A stretch of DNA of 64,000 bases from Bacteroidota bacterium (lineage in GTDB: Bacteria > Bacteroidota > Bacteroidia > Bacteroidales > Prolixibacteraceae). The position numbers and the translations under genes are program-made. The notes below the pieces were generated by a model. The model made no database searches and was not told where the DNA came from. It worked only from the letters and a program-made list of their open reading frames with translations. This document shows, piece by piece, positions 47,677-56,682 of this stretch. Numbering within the stretch: position 1 is the first letter of the stretch; each line of letters opens with the position of its first letter. Location of the stretch: the NCBI GenBank assembly GCA_029265715.1, contig JAJUGZ010000006.1, forward strand, positions 1 through 64,000, given 5' to 3'.

Positions 47677-49719
47677 ATGAATGAATATCCAAAAGTCTAT
47701 TCTGTAAAGACAACCCCCAAAGAAACCCTTACGAAATGGTACCGGTTGATGACGTTGGGGCGTGCCATCGATGACAAAGCCCCGAATTATCTGAAACAAG
47801 CCATTGGCTGGTCTTATCATGCCCCGTATGCCGGACATGATGGAATTCAGCTGGCCATCGGACAAATCTTCGAAAAAAAGGTTGATCATATTTTTCTATA
47901 CTACCGAGATCTTCTGACTGCACTTTCCTGCGGAATGACAGCCGAAGAAATTATTCTGAATGGTATTTCAAAGGCGACTGATCCAACGAGTGGCGGACGC
48001 CATATGTCAAACCATTTTGCCAAACCGGCCTGGAATATCCACAATGTGTCTTCATTAACCGGGAACCACACACTTCATGCAGTAGGAGTAGCACGTGCTA
48101 TTAAATACTACGACAAAAAGGCCGTTGCGATAAGCGTTCAGGGTGAATCGTCGCTATCCGAAGGCTATGTTTATGAAGCTATCAATGGGGCTTCGCGCGA
48201 AAAACTACCAGTCATTTTTGCAGTTCAGGATAATGGCTATGGGATTTCTGTTCCCAAAAAAGATCAGACAGCGAACCGAAAGGTTACCAATAACTTTGTC
48301 GGATTCAAGAATTTGAGAGTCATACATTGCAATGGGAAAGATGTTTTTGATTCAATGAACGCGATGACTGAAGCCAAGCGTCATGCCCTTGCAACCGGAA
48401 TGCCGGTTATCGTACAGGCCAACTGCGTTCGCATTCATTCTCATTCAAATTCAGATAGGCACGAATTATACCGTTCGGAAGCCGAGCGTGAGTATGTTAA
48501 AGAATACGATCCGCTGGAAAAGTTCAAGCGGATGCTTTTACGTTACAACCGGTTCACTGCCGAAGAATTGGCGGTACTCGAGGCAGAATCAGCTGCCGAG
48601 CTTAAAGAAGCCCATAAAAAAGCTTTAAAAGCTCCGGATCCCGATCCGAACACCTATGATCAATTTGTGCTTCCGGAGCCCTATGTGAGCATAAAATACC
48701 CCAATGGTACCCATAACCAAGAGGGAGAAAAGAAGAAGCTCATTACGGCCCTCAATGAAACGCTGAAAGCGGAATTCAGACATAATCCGGATACGTTCAT
48801 ATGGGGACAAGACATGGCCAATAAAGATAAAGGAGGAGTCTTCAACGTTTCGAAAGGAATGCAGCAGGAATTCGGGCCAAAACGGGTTTTTAATGCCCCA
48901 ATCGCTGAAGATTTCATTGTTGGTACGGCAAACGGAATGTCGCGTTTTGATGAAAAAATCCGGATTGTGGTCGAAGGGGCCGAATTTGCAGATTATTTCT
49001 GGCCCGCGATGGAGCAGTATGTTGATTCGAGCCATGACTACTGGCGTTCAAATGGGAAATTTACCCCCAATGTGACCATCCGGCTTGCGTCGGGCGGATA
49101 TATTGGTGGCGGATTATACCATTCGCAGACCATAGAGGGAGCATTGACTACCATTCCGGGAGTTCGGATTGTTTATCCTTCATTTGCCGACGATGCTGCC
49201 GGATTATTGCGTACAGCAATGCGTTCGCGTGGCATGACTATGTTTATGGAACCCAAAGCTCTTTATAATGATCCGAAAGCTGCCACTGTAATTCCTGATG
49301 ATTTTGAGGTACCTTTTGGAAAAGCCAGGATTCGTCGGGAAGGAACAGATCTTTCCATGATCACATACGGAAACACCACACACATGTGTTTGGAAGCTGC
49401 CGAAAAACTGGCATCGGAAGGATATAGCGTCGAAGTCGTGGATATCCGGTCGTTGGTACCGCTTGATAAGGAAACGATACTCAACAGCGTCAAAAAAGTC
49501 GGGAAAGTAATGGTTGTCCATGAAGATAAAGTTCATTCCGGATTTGGGGCTGAAATTGCTTCGATGATTATGGAAGAAGCTTTTGAATATCTGGATTCTC
49601 CGGTAAAAAGGGTTGGTTCAACATTTACACCGGTGGGATTTCATCGTTCATTCGAGCGGATCATTCTACCAAATACAGAGAAAATATACCAGGCAGCCAA
49701 ACAAGTTTTATCGTATTAA
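47677..49719 (+). CDS. 2-oxo acid dehydrogenase E1, fused alpha+beta subunits
   Basis: Alpha: YYRDLLTALSCGMTAEEI, GGRHMSNHF, QGESSLSEGYVYEAINGASREKLPVIFAVQDNGYGIS; beta: GAEFADYFWPAMEQ, VEVVDIRSLVPLDKETILNSVKK. Confidence 0.94.
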   Translation: MNEYPKVYSVKTTPKETLTKWYRLMTLGRAIDDKAPNYLKQAIGWSYHAPYAGHDGIQLAIGQIFEKKVDHIFLYYRDLLTALSCGMTAEEIILNGISKATDPTSGGRHMSNHFAKPAWNIHNVSSLTGNHTLHAVGVARAIKYYDKKAVAISVQGESSLSEGYVYEAINGASREKLPVIFAVQDNGYGISVPKKDQTANRKVTNNFVGFKNLRVIHCNGKDVFDSMNAMTEAKRHALATGMPVIVQANCVRIHSHSNSDRHELYRSEAEREYVKEYDPLEKFKRMLLRYNRFTAEELAVLEAESAAELKEAHKKALKAPDPDPNTYDQFVLPEPYVSIKYPNGTHNQEGEKKKLITALNETLKAEFRHNPDTFIWGQDMANKDKGGVFNVSKGMQQEFGPKRVFNAPIAEDFIVGTANGMSRFDEKIRIVVEGAEFADYFWPAMEQYVDSSHDYWRSNGKFTPNVTIRLASGGYIGGGLYHSQTIEGALTTIPGVRIVYPSFADDAAGLLRTAMRSRGMTMFMEPKALYNDPKAATVIPDDFEVPFGKARIRREGTDLSMITYGNTTHMCLEAAEKLASEGYSVEVVDIRSLVPLDKETILNSVKKVGKVMVVHEDKVHSGFGAEIASMIMEEAFEYLDSPVKRVGSTFTPVGFHRSFERIILPNTEKIYQAAKQVLSY

Positions 49720-49729
49720 AAACATTATC

Positions 49730-50239
49730 ATGAGCAAAATAGGAATATTTTATAGCTTCAGATCAACCAAAACGGCCAAAGCAGCTGAAAAAATAATTGA
49801 AGCCTTTGGAAATGATTATCAGATTGATAAAATCGATGCCGACACCGTTAACGAAGAGCAGTTTTTATCCTACAATAAACTGATCTTAGGTGTTCCAACC
49901 TGGTTCGATGGCGAACTGCCAAACTATTGGGATGAATTTGTGCCGGCATTGGAAGATTTGGACTTAACCGGAAAGAAAGTGGCCGTTTGGGGCATGGGAG
50001 ATCAGGTTGGTTATCCGGAAAACTTTGGAGATGCTGCCGGGATTATGTGTGAATTGCTGTCGTCGAGAGGCGCAATAATTATTGGAGCCACCTCAACTGA
50101 CGGTTATGTTTTTGAATCATCCAAAGCTTTGGTTGGCAATAAATTTTGCGGACTGATTCTTGATCAGGAAAATCAAGCCCGTTTATCTTCTCATAGAATA
50201 GAACAGTGGGTTAATGATTTAAAGAAAAACTTCAAGTAA
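49730..50239 (+). CDS. fldA: Flavodoxin
   Basis: KIGIFYSFRSTKTAKAAEKI, LILGVPTWFDGELPNYWDEF, VAVWGMGDQVGYPENFGDAAG. Confidence 0.95.
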   Translation: MSKIGIFYSFRSTKTAKAAEKIIEAFGNDYQIDKIDADTVNEEQFLSYNKLILGVPTWFDGELPNYWDEFVPALEDLDLTGKKVAVWGMGDQVGYPENFGDAAGIMCELLSSRGAIIIGATSTDGYVFESSKALVGNKFCGLILDQENQARLSSHRIEQWVNDLKKNFK

Positions 50240-50260
50240 GATCACGCAATAAGGTATACA

Positions 50261-50298
50261 AGGCATGACTGATTCGTCAAATTAGTCGTGCCTTTTTT
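50261..50298 (+). terminator. Intrinsic terminator after flavodoxin
   Basis: AGGCATGACT ... AGTCGTGCCT TTTTTAT. Confidence 0.8.
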
Positions 50299-50451
50299 AT
50301 TTCTTAATGTTATGGGAAACTTCTGCTGCTTTAAAACGGTTATCTTTGTAATATAGATTTGGCAACTTGTGTGTTTAAATTTAATTGGCACATACAATTT
50401 AGTTAAGTCATGTAAAATATTTAATGACAGAAGGATATAAACACAACTAAA

Positions 50452-50925
50452 ATGATGAAAAAGAAAAAAGTTATTGCCTTGGTCGCACACGACAACCGTA
50501 AAAAAGATATGATCGAATGGGTTTCGTGGAACTGGAAAGAATTAGCCCCTCACAGTCTGATTTGTACTGGAACTACCGGGAAGCTGGTTGAAGAAAAGGT
50601 TAATGAGATTTGTCAGGAGAATGATATTATTCCGCCCGACGTTTTAAAATTAAAATCTGGCCCTTTGGGTGGCGATCAGCAATTAGGAGCTATGATCTGT
50701 GAAGGAAAGGTTGATGTGCTAATTTTCTTTTGGGACCCAATGCAACCTCAACCGCACGATGTGGATGTTAAAGCGCTTCTGCGGATCTCAACACTTTATA
50801 ATATTCCGACAGCGATCAATCGTTCATCTGCTGATTTTTTGATATCATCAGAACTTTTTCATCAAGAATACGAACCGTTGTTAAAAGACTACAGCGCTTA
50901 TATCAAAAGGGATATTAATATTTGA
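50452..50925 (+). CDS. mgsA: Methylglyoxal synthase
   Basis: ALVAHDNRKKDMIEWV, CTGTTGKLVEE, SGPLGGDQQLGAMICEGKVDVLIFFWDPMQPQPHDVDVKALLRI. Confidence 0.97.
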   Translation: MMKKKKVIALVAHDNRKKDMIEWVSWNWKELAPHSLICTGTTGKLVEEKVNEICQENDIIPPDVLKLKSGPLGGDQQLGAMICEGKVDVLIFFWDPMQPQPHDVDVKALLRISTLYNIPTAINRSSADFLISSELFHQEYEPLLKDYSAYIKRDINI

Positions 50926-51014
50926 TTCTTTTTTACACATTATTAACAAATAGATAAAATCAGGGTCTTGCGTTTGGTTAAGTAGCTTTTTAAATTTGAT
51001 AAAAACAATTAGCC

Positions 51015-51194
51015 ATGGAACAAGACAGATTAAAGAAAATGATTAAAGCAATGTATCTTCTGAGGGAGATTCTGCTAAAAAAGCACGAGAATGATCGGGC
51101 ATTCAAGTTCAAGTCTAAGTCGAAAGTACTTGGAGAAGTTGACGAGATAATTGATATGGGGCTAGAAGAGTTTTATGCTCCGAGGATGAATTGA
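51015..51194 (+). CDS. Small hypothetical protein (59 aa), absent from supplied ORF track
   Basis: ATG 51015 to TGA 51194: MEQDRLKKMIKAMYLLREILLKKHENDRAFKFKSKSKVLGEVDEIIDMGLEEFYAPRMN; followed by a hairpin/T-tract. Confidence 0.6.
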   Translation: MEQDRLKKMIKAMYLLREILLKKHENDRAFKFKSKSKVLGEVDEIIDMGLEEFYAPRMN

Positions 51195-51220
51195 ATCAAA
51201 ACAATAAATTTAGTACAACG

Positions 51221-51265
51221 AAAAAGGTGATTTTCCATGTGGCAAACCACCTTTTTTATTTTTTT
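51221..51265 (+). terminator. Intrinsic terminator after 59-aa ORF
   Basis: AAAAAGGTG ATTTTCCATGTGGCAAAC CACCTTTTTTATTTTTTT. Confidence 0.7.
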
Positions 51266-51624
51266 GCTTTATTTACAAATGCAAATAAGATAAAATTCAG
51301 TATATTAAGCTATTATTGGATCACTATAGTGAAAAGAATGAGCTTTTTTAGAGTTGTTTACAAATGTAATTCACTTAAAAATGGTGGGCCTTGCTATTGA
51401 TTCGTTGTTTGTCATCTTAGCTGAAATTTTTGAAGTCTATTTGTACCAGCTATTTATATAATAACGCCGAATACAAAAAAATAACAGATGATCTGTTAAC
51501 TTGTTTTTCTATGAAGTGGCTGAAACCCGGTCAGTGATGGGAAGTAATTATAAAAAGAGGCCGTCTCAAATGTTTTTTTAAGCTCCTGAGAATTGAATAT
51601 TCGAAAAACTTTTCGGGTAGGCAA

Positions 51625-51664
51625 TAAAAAGAGGGTGTCTCGGACTTTTGAGACACCCTCCTTG
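51625..51664 (-). terminator. Terminator downstream of PFOR
   Basis: GAGGGTGTCTC GGACTTTT GAGACACCCTC, perfect 11-bp stem with A/T flanks. Confidence 0.85.
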
Positions 51665-51693
51665 CAAGACAATATATCAGTTTGGTTTTTGTA

Positions 51694-54600
51694 TTATTCA
51701 GCTTTTGAATAATCCATAGCTGCCATCCGTTTGTATGATGCCAAACGCCATTTGGCATTTTCTTCGGCTGCAACAAACAATTGGTCAGCTGTTTCAGGAA
51801 AAGCCTTTTTCAGAGAGGTATAACGTACTTCGCCGTTTAGGAATTCTTGGAATTTGCTCCAATCCGGCTCGTTTGAATCGAGGACAAACGGGTTTTTGCC
51901 TTCTTCCTCCAACAGCGGGTTGTAGCGGTACAAACTCCAGTAACCACATTCAACCGCGCGTTTTTCTTCTTCCTGAGAGCGTCCCATCGATGCTTTCAAT
52001 CCGTGGTTAATACAGGGAGCATAAGCAATGATCAGCGACGGGCCCGGATAAGCTTCAGCTTCGCGAATTGCTTTCAGGTACTGAGCCTGATTGGCACCCA
52101 TCGCCACTTGGGCAACATAAACATATCCATAAGACATCGCCATGGCGCCAAGGTCTTTTTTGCGGACACGTTTCCCGGCTGCAGCAAATTTAGCCACAGC
52201 ACCAACTGGAGTTGATTTGGAAGCCTGTCCTCCGGTGTTTGAATAAACTTCGGTATCCATCACCAATACGTTTATATCCTGCCCGGAAGCCAGTACATGA
52301 TCGAGACCGCCGTAGCCGATATCGTAAGCCCAGCCATCGCCGCCGAATACCCAGACTGATTTTTTAACTAAGTATTGTTTCAGCGCAACAATGTCTTTTG
52401 CATACTGCGCATCGTTTCCGGCAAGTACTTTAAGCACGTTGGCTGATACTTCTTCTGATTTTTCTCCATCGAATTTGGCGGCGATCCAAGCTTCAAATGC
52501 TGCTTTTTCAGCTTCAGAAACGCCTGCTTCAATCGCAGCTTTCATGATCGATTCGATACGGTCGCGCTGAGCTGCAACACCTTCGGCCATACCAAAGCCG
52601 TATTCAGCGTTATCTTCGAACAGGGAGTTGGCCCATGCAATCCCTTTGCCGCTTTCTTTGTGTTTGCAATAAGGGGTTGATGGAGCTGATCCACCGTAAA
52701 TGGAAGAGCAACCTGTGGCATTGGCAACCATCATCCGTTCGCCGTAAAGCTGAGAAATTAGTTTGATATAAGGTGTTTCACCACAACCAGCACAAGCTCC
52801 GGAGAACTCGAACAGAGGTTGGGCAAACTGAGAATTTTTAACCGATTTGTTCTTTTCAACTACTTTTTCTTTGTAGCTAACGTTCTTGTCCATGTGTTTC
52901 CAGCGGGCAATTTCAGCTTCCTGAGAACCCAATGGTTTCATTTCAAGCGCTTTGGTTTTAGCCGGACAAACATCGGCGCAATTGCCACAACCAGTACAGT
53001 CGAGCACGCTGACCTGGATACGGAACTGAAGTCCAGGGAATTGTTTGGTCGGCGTAGCAACGCGGGTTTGTGTACCTTCGGGCAATTTGGCCATTTCTTC
53101 TTCGTTGATCAGGAACGGGCGAATTGCGGCATGAGGACAAACATAAGCACACTGGTTACACTGGATACAATTATCAGCCTGCCATTCGGGAACATTGATG
53201 GCGATGCCACGTTTTTCGTAAGCAGAAGTACCAGCTTCGAACGTTCCGTCTTCGGCGCCTGTGAATGTGCTAACTGGCAGGTCGTCGCCTTTCTGGGCGT
53301 TGATCACGTCAACGAATTTGCTGATGTATTCCGGGCGATCTTCGTCTGCAGGAGTATCTGTCAGGACGATATTTTTCCATTCAGCAGGAACAGTGACTTT
53401 TACTACGTTCTGGCCGCCGGCGTCGACTGCCGCATTGTTCATGTTGATAATTTTCTCGCCTTTTTTGCCATACGATTTAATGATGGCTTTTTTCATTTCA
53501 GCAACGGCTGTTTCGTAAGGAATTACGTTGGTAATTTTGAAGAAAGCCGACTGCATGATGGTATTGGTACGGTTGCCCAACCCAATTTCTTCACCCAGTT
53601 TTGTCCCGTTGATGATGTAGAAGTTGATTTCGTTTTCTGCCAGATATTTTTTCATGTGATCGGGCAGGCGTTTCTTTGTTTCTTCTTCATCCCAGATTGA
53701 GTTCAGCAGGAACGAACCGCCTTTTTTCAAGCCTTTCAATACGTCGTACATATTGATATAAGCAGGAACGTGACAGGCAACAAAGTCAGGAGTTGTTACC
53801 AGGTAAGTTGAACGAATCGGTTTGTCGCCAAAACGAAGGTGCGACGAAGTGAAACCGCCTGATTTTTTTGAATCGTAAGCAAAATAAGCCTGGCAATATT
53901 TATTGGTAGCTTCACCAATAATTTTGATCGAGTTTTTGTTGGCGCCTACCGTACCGTCTGAACCCAAACCATAGAATTTAGCTTGATAAGTTCCTTCCGG
54001 AGTGATATTGATTTCAGCCTTCATCGGTAATGATTTGAACGTTACATCGTCAACAATACCGATTGTGAACCCGTTTTTAGGCTCGTTCATTTCCAGGTTC
54101 TCGTAAACTGAAAGGATTTGAGCAGGGGTTGTATCTTTTGACCCCAACCCATAGCGTCCGCCAACAATTAGCGGGGCATTTTCTTTTCCGTAAAATACTT
54201 CTTTAACATCCAGGTACAATGGTTCGCCAGTTGCCCCGGGTTCTTTGCTGCGGTCGAGAACAGCGATCCGTTTAACGGTTTTGGGTAATGCGTTCAGGAA
54301 ATATTTAGCAGAGAACGGGCGGAACAGGTGAACGGCCAACAACCCTACTTTTTTGCCCTGTGTCGATAAATAATCAATTGTTTCGCGAATGGTCTCGGTA
54401 ACCGAACCCATTGCGATAATGATGTTTTCTGCATCCGGAGCGCCGTAATAGGTGAATGGATGATATTCTCGTCCGGTGATTTTAGAAATTTTCTGCATGT
54501 ATTCTTCTACGATATCCGGAACGGCTTCGTAGTAAGAATTCGAAGCTTCTTTTGCCTGGAAGAAAATATCCGGGTTCTGGGCCGTACCACGGGTAACCGG

Positions 54601-55242
54601 GTGTTCCGGATTCAGGGCGCGGTCTCGGAAGGCCTGGATCAGGTCCATGTCAACCAGTGGGAGCATGTCTTCTTTGGTCAACATCTCAATCTTCTGGATT
54701 TCGTGTGAGGTACGGAATCCGTCGAAGAACGAAAGGAACGGAACGCGTGACTTTAAAGTAGCCAGGTGAGAAACACCGGCCAAATCCATTTCTTCTTGTA
54801 CCGAGCCGGCTGCCAACATGGCAAAACCAGTCTGGCGGGCAGCGTAAACGTCGCTGTGGTCCCCAAAGATCGAAAGTGCGTGACCAGCCAGAGCCCGGGC
54901 GCTTACGTGGAATACCGTTGGCAATAATTCACCTGCAATTTTATACATGTTGGGGATCATCAGCAACAATCCCTGAGAAGCTGTGTACGTTGAAGTTAGG
55001 GCTCCTGATTGAAGCGCTCCGTGAACAGCGCCAGCGGCTCCGCCCTCACTCTGCATTTCGGCCAAACGGACCGGACGCCCAAACAGGTTGGTTTTCCCGT
55101 TTGCAGCCCACTCATCAACATATTCGGCCATCGTCGAAGAGGGTGTAATCGGGTAGATACAGGCCACTTCGCTAAACATGTAACTCATATGCGCTGCTGC
55201 ATAATTACCGTCACATGTAATAAACTTTTTTTCTTTTGCCAT
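51694..55242 (-). CDS. nifJ: Pyruvate:ferredoxin (flavodoxin) oxidoreductase
   Basis: ITCDGNYAAAHMSYMFSEVACIYPITPSSTMAEYVDEWA; CIQCNQCAYVCPH and CTGCGNCADVCPAK; ACAGCGETPYIKL; GGDGWAYDIGYGGLDHVLASG; 1182 aa. Confidence 0.98.
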   Translation of the reverse strand: MAKEKKFITCDGNYAAAHMSYMFSEVACIYPITPSSTMAEYVDEWAANGKTNLFGRPVRLAEMQSEGGAAGAVHGALQSGALTSTYTASQGLLLMIPNMYKIAGELLPTVFHVSARALAGHALSIFGDHSDVYAARQTGFAMLAAGSVQEEMDLAGVSHLATLKSRVPFLSFFDGFRTSHEIQKIEMLTKEDMLPLVDMDLIQAFRDRALNPEHPVTRGTAQNPDIFFQAKEASNSYYEAVPDIVEEYMQKISKITGREYHPFTYYGAPDAENIIIAMGSVTETIRETIDYLSTQGKKVGLLAVHLFRPFSAKYFLNALPKTVKRIAVLDRSKEPGATGEPLYLDVKEVFYGKENAPLIVGGRYGLGSKDTTPAQILSVYENLEMNEPKNGFTIGIVDDVTFKSLPMKAEINITPEGTYQAKFYGLGSDGTVGANKNSIKIIGEATNKYCQAYFAYDSKKSGGFTSSHLRFGDKPIRSTYLVTTPDFVACHVPAYINMYDVLKGLKKGGSFLLNSIWDEEETKKRLPDHMKKYLAENEINFYIINGTKLGEEIGLGNRTNTIMQSAFFKITNVIPYETAVAEMKKAIIKSYGKKGEKIINMNNAAVDAGGQNVVKVTVPAEWKNIVLTDTPADEDRPEYISKFVDVINAQKGDDLPVSTFTGAEDGTFEAGTSAYEKRGIAINVPEWQADNCIQCNQCAYVCPHAAIRPFLINEEEMAKLPEGTQTRVATPTKQFPGLQFRIQVSVLDCTGCGNCADVCPAKTKALEMKPLGSQEAEIARWKHMDKNVSYKEKVVEKNKSVKNSQFAQPLFEFSGACAGCGETPYIKLISQLYGERMMVANATGCSSIYGGSAPSTPYCKHKESGKGIAWANSLFEDNAEYGFGMAEGVAAQRDRIESIMKAAIEAGVSEAEKAAFEAWIAAKFDGEKSEEVSANVLKVLAGNDAQYAKDIVALKQYLVKKSVWVFGGDGWAYDIGYGGLDHVLASGQDINVLVMDTEVYSNTGGQASKSTPVGAVAKFAAAGKRVRKKDLGAMAMSYGYVYVAQVAMGANQAQYLKAIREAEAYPGPSLIIAYAPCINHGLKASMGRSQEEEKRAVECGYWSLYRYNPLLEEEGKNPFVLDSNEPDWSKFQEFLNGEVRYTSLKKAFPETADQLFVAAEENAKWRLASYKRMAAMDYSKAE

Positions 55243-55306
55243 TTTTTCGTTTTTTAGTTCTATCGTTATTTCTCTTATTTATAATTCGTTTTGTACGTTT
55301 TCCTGA

Positions 55307-56488
55307 CTAATACAAGAACCCAAAGAGCCACAGGGGAATAATGTTCCCTTCTCCAATTTCAATCATATCGGCTCCGGCATAACTTTCCGGATCAACCGGA
55401 ACGGTATATTTCCCTCCAACTGAAAAATGATATTGGTGATCAACAAAAAAATCGGCTTTCTCTGAATTTTTTAGCTGATGTTGGTATCCAACCTGATTGT
55501 AAAAGTATGTCATCCGCAAGTTGCGGTTATTCACGTTGGTAGGGTCTAATGCATAAATCAGGTTGGTATTTTGCAAGAATACTAGTTCGGGTTTTTTTAT
55601 TTGATCCTCATCGCCATTAGAAAAAAGCATGTTGATCAATCGAGCGTTTTTCAGATACCGAAGGTAATTCATAATCGTTGCCCGCGAAGTCTGGACATCT
55701 GCGCTAATTTTACTGACATTCGGTGTAAACGGGACTTGGCTCGAGATGATCTGAAGTAGTTTTCTTAATTTTGGCAAGTACTTCAGTTCTATTTGGTTAA
55801 GATACGTTATGTCAATCTCTAATGCAAGATTGATGTGTTTAAGAAGTGTTTCGCCGTAATACCCTTTATTTCCGAGAAAATACGGATAATAACCAGTTTT
55901 CAGGTATTCGTTGAAATAGGCCAGCGGCTTAATTTCCTGGGTAATTTCCTGGGCTATCGTTACGTGGTTCGTCAAAATATCTTCCAGCGAATACCGCCTG
56001 AAATTCAGGTTTGCCTGGTAGTTTAGATATTCCCTGAACGACAGGCCTTCGAGATGATAGATTTTGGCAATATCTTTCAGGTCGTCATTCCCTTCGATTA
56101 CCCGCAAAACGGGGGAACACGAAAACACAATTTTTAACTCCGGAAAATCGTCATAACACGCACGCAATTCAGACGACCATTCCGGGTATTTGTGGATCTG
56201 GTCTAAAATCAGGACTTTGCCCCCTGTTTTGTAAAACTCGTCGGTAAAAGAATAGATTTTTCGCTTGGTGAAGTAGAAGTTGTTCAGGTTTACATACAAA
56301 CAGGTTTTGTCGTTCGGGTACATTTCCCTGACCAAATCAAGCAGGAAAGTAGTTTTTCCAACCCCCCGGAAGCCTTTAATACCAATAAGCCTATCAGCCC
56401 AGTTTATTTCATTAAAAAGCTCCCTGTGCAACGATTTTCGCAGGTTTTCCTGAAGTGTATTATGTATGTTTACCAAATTATCCACCAT
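55307..56488 (-). CDS. AAA/ATPase with DUF4143-like C-terminal region
   Basis: Walker A GIKGFRGVGKTTFLLDL; Walker B KVLILDQIHKYPEW; LEGLSFREYLNYQ; typical layout of the AAA_14/DUF4143 family. Confidence 0.88.
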   Translation of the reverse strand: MVDNLVNIHNTLQENLRKSLHRELFNEINWADRLIGIKGFRGVGKTTFLLDLVREMYPNDKTCLYVNLNNFYFTKRKIYSFTDEFYKTGGKVLILDQIHKYPEWSSELRACYDDFPELKIVFSCSPVLRVIEGNDDLKDIAKIYHLEGLSFREYLNYQANLNFRRYSLEDILTNHVTIAQEITQEIKPLAYFNEYLKTGYYPYFLGNKGYYGETLLKHINLALEIDITYLNQIELKYLPKLRKLLQIISSQVPFTPNVSKISADVQTSRATIMNYLRYLKNARLINMLFSNGDEDQIKKPELVFLQNTNLIYALDPTNVNNRNLRMTYFYNQVGYQHQLKNSEKADFFVDHQYHFSVGGKYTVPVDPESYAGADMIEIGEGNIIPLWLFGFLY

Positions 56489-56682
56489 TCGGAATTTTAC
56501 CCTACAAATTTAAATGCAAAAACAACACAATTGTAATCTCTGGATAGCAATTTTGGGCTAATGCTGTAATTTAGATTTTGTAAAAATAATCCAGACTTGC
56601 AATCTTTATTTGCTGATTTGTTAAACAGGCTTGCTCTGAGGATTTTGTTATTTTTGCACCTGAAATATTAATCCCGATCATT

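Noticed and set aside
51191-51400. 69-aa plus-strand ORF after the 59-aa ORF
   Set aside because: Contains the terminator hairpin/T-tract in its sequence and has low-complexity Phe/Lys-rich translation.
52819-53700. 293-aa plus-strand ORF
   Set aside because: Antisense to nifJ, an unmistakable 1182-aa PFOR; composition (Phe-rich) is typical of a mirror ORF.
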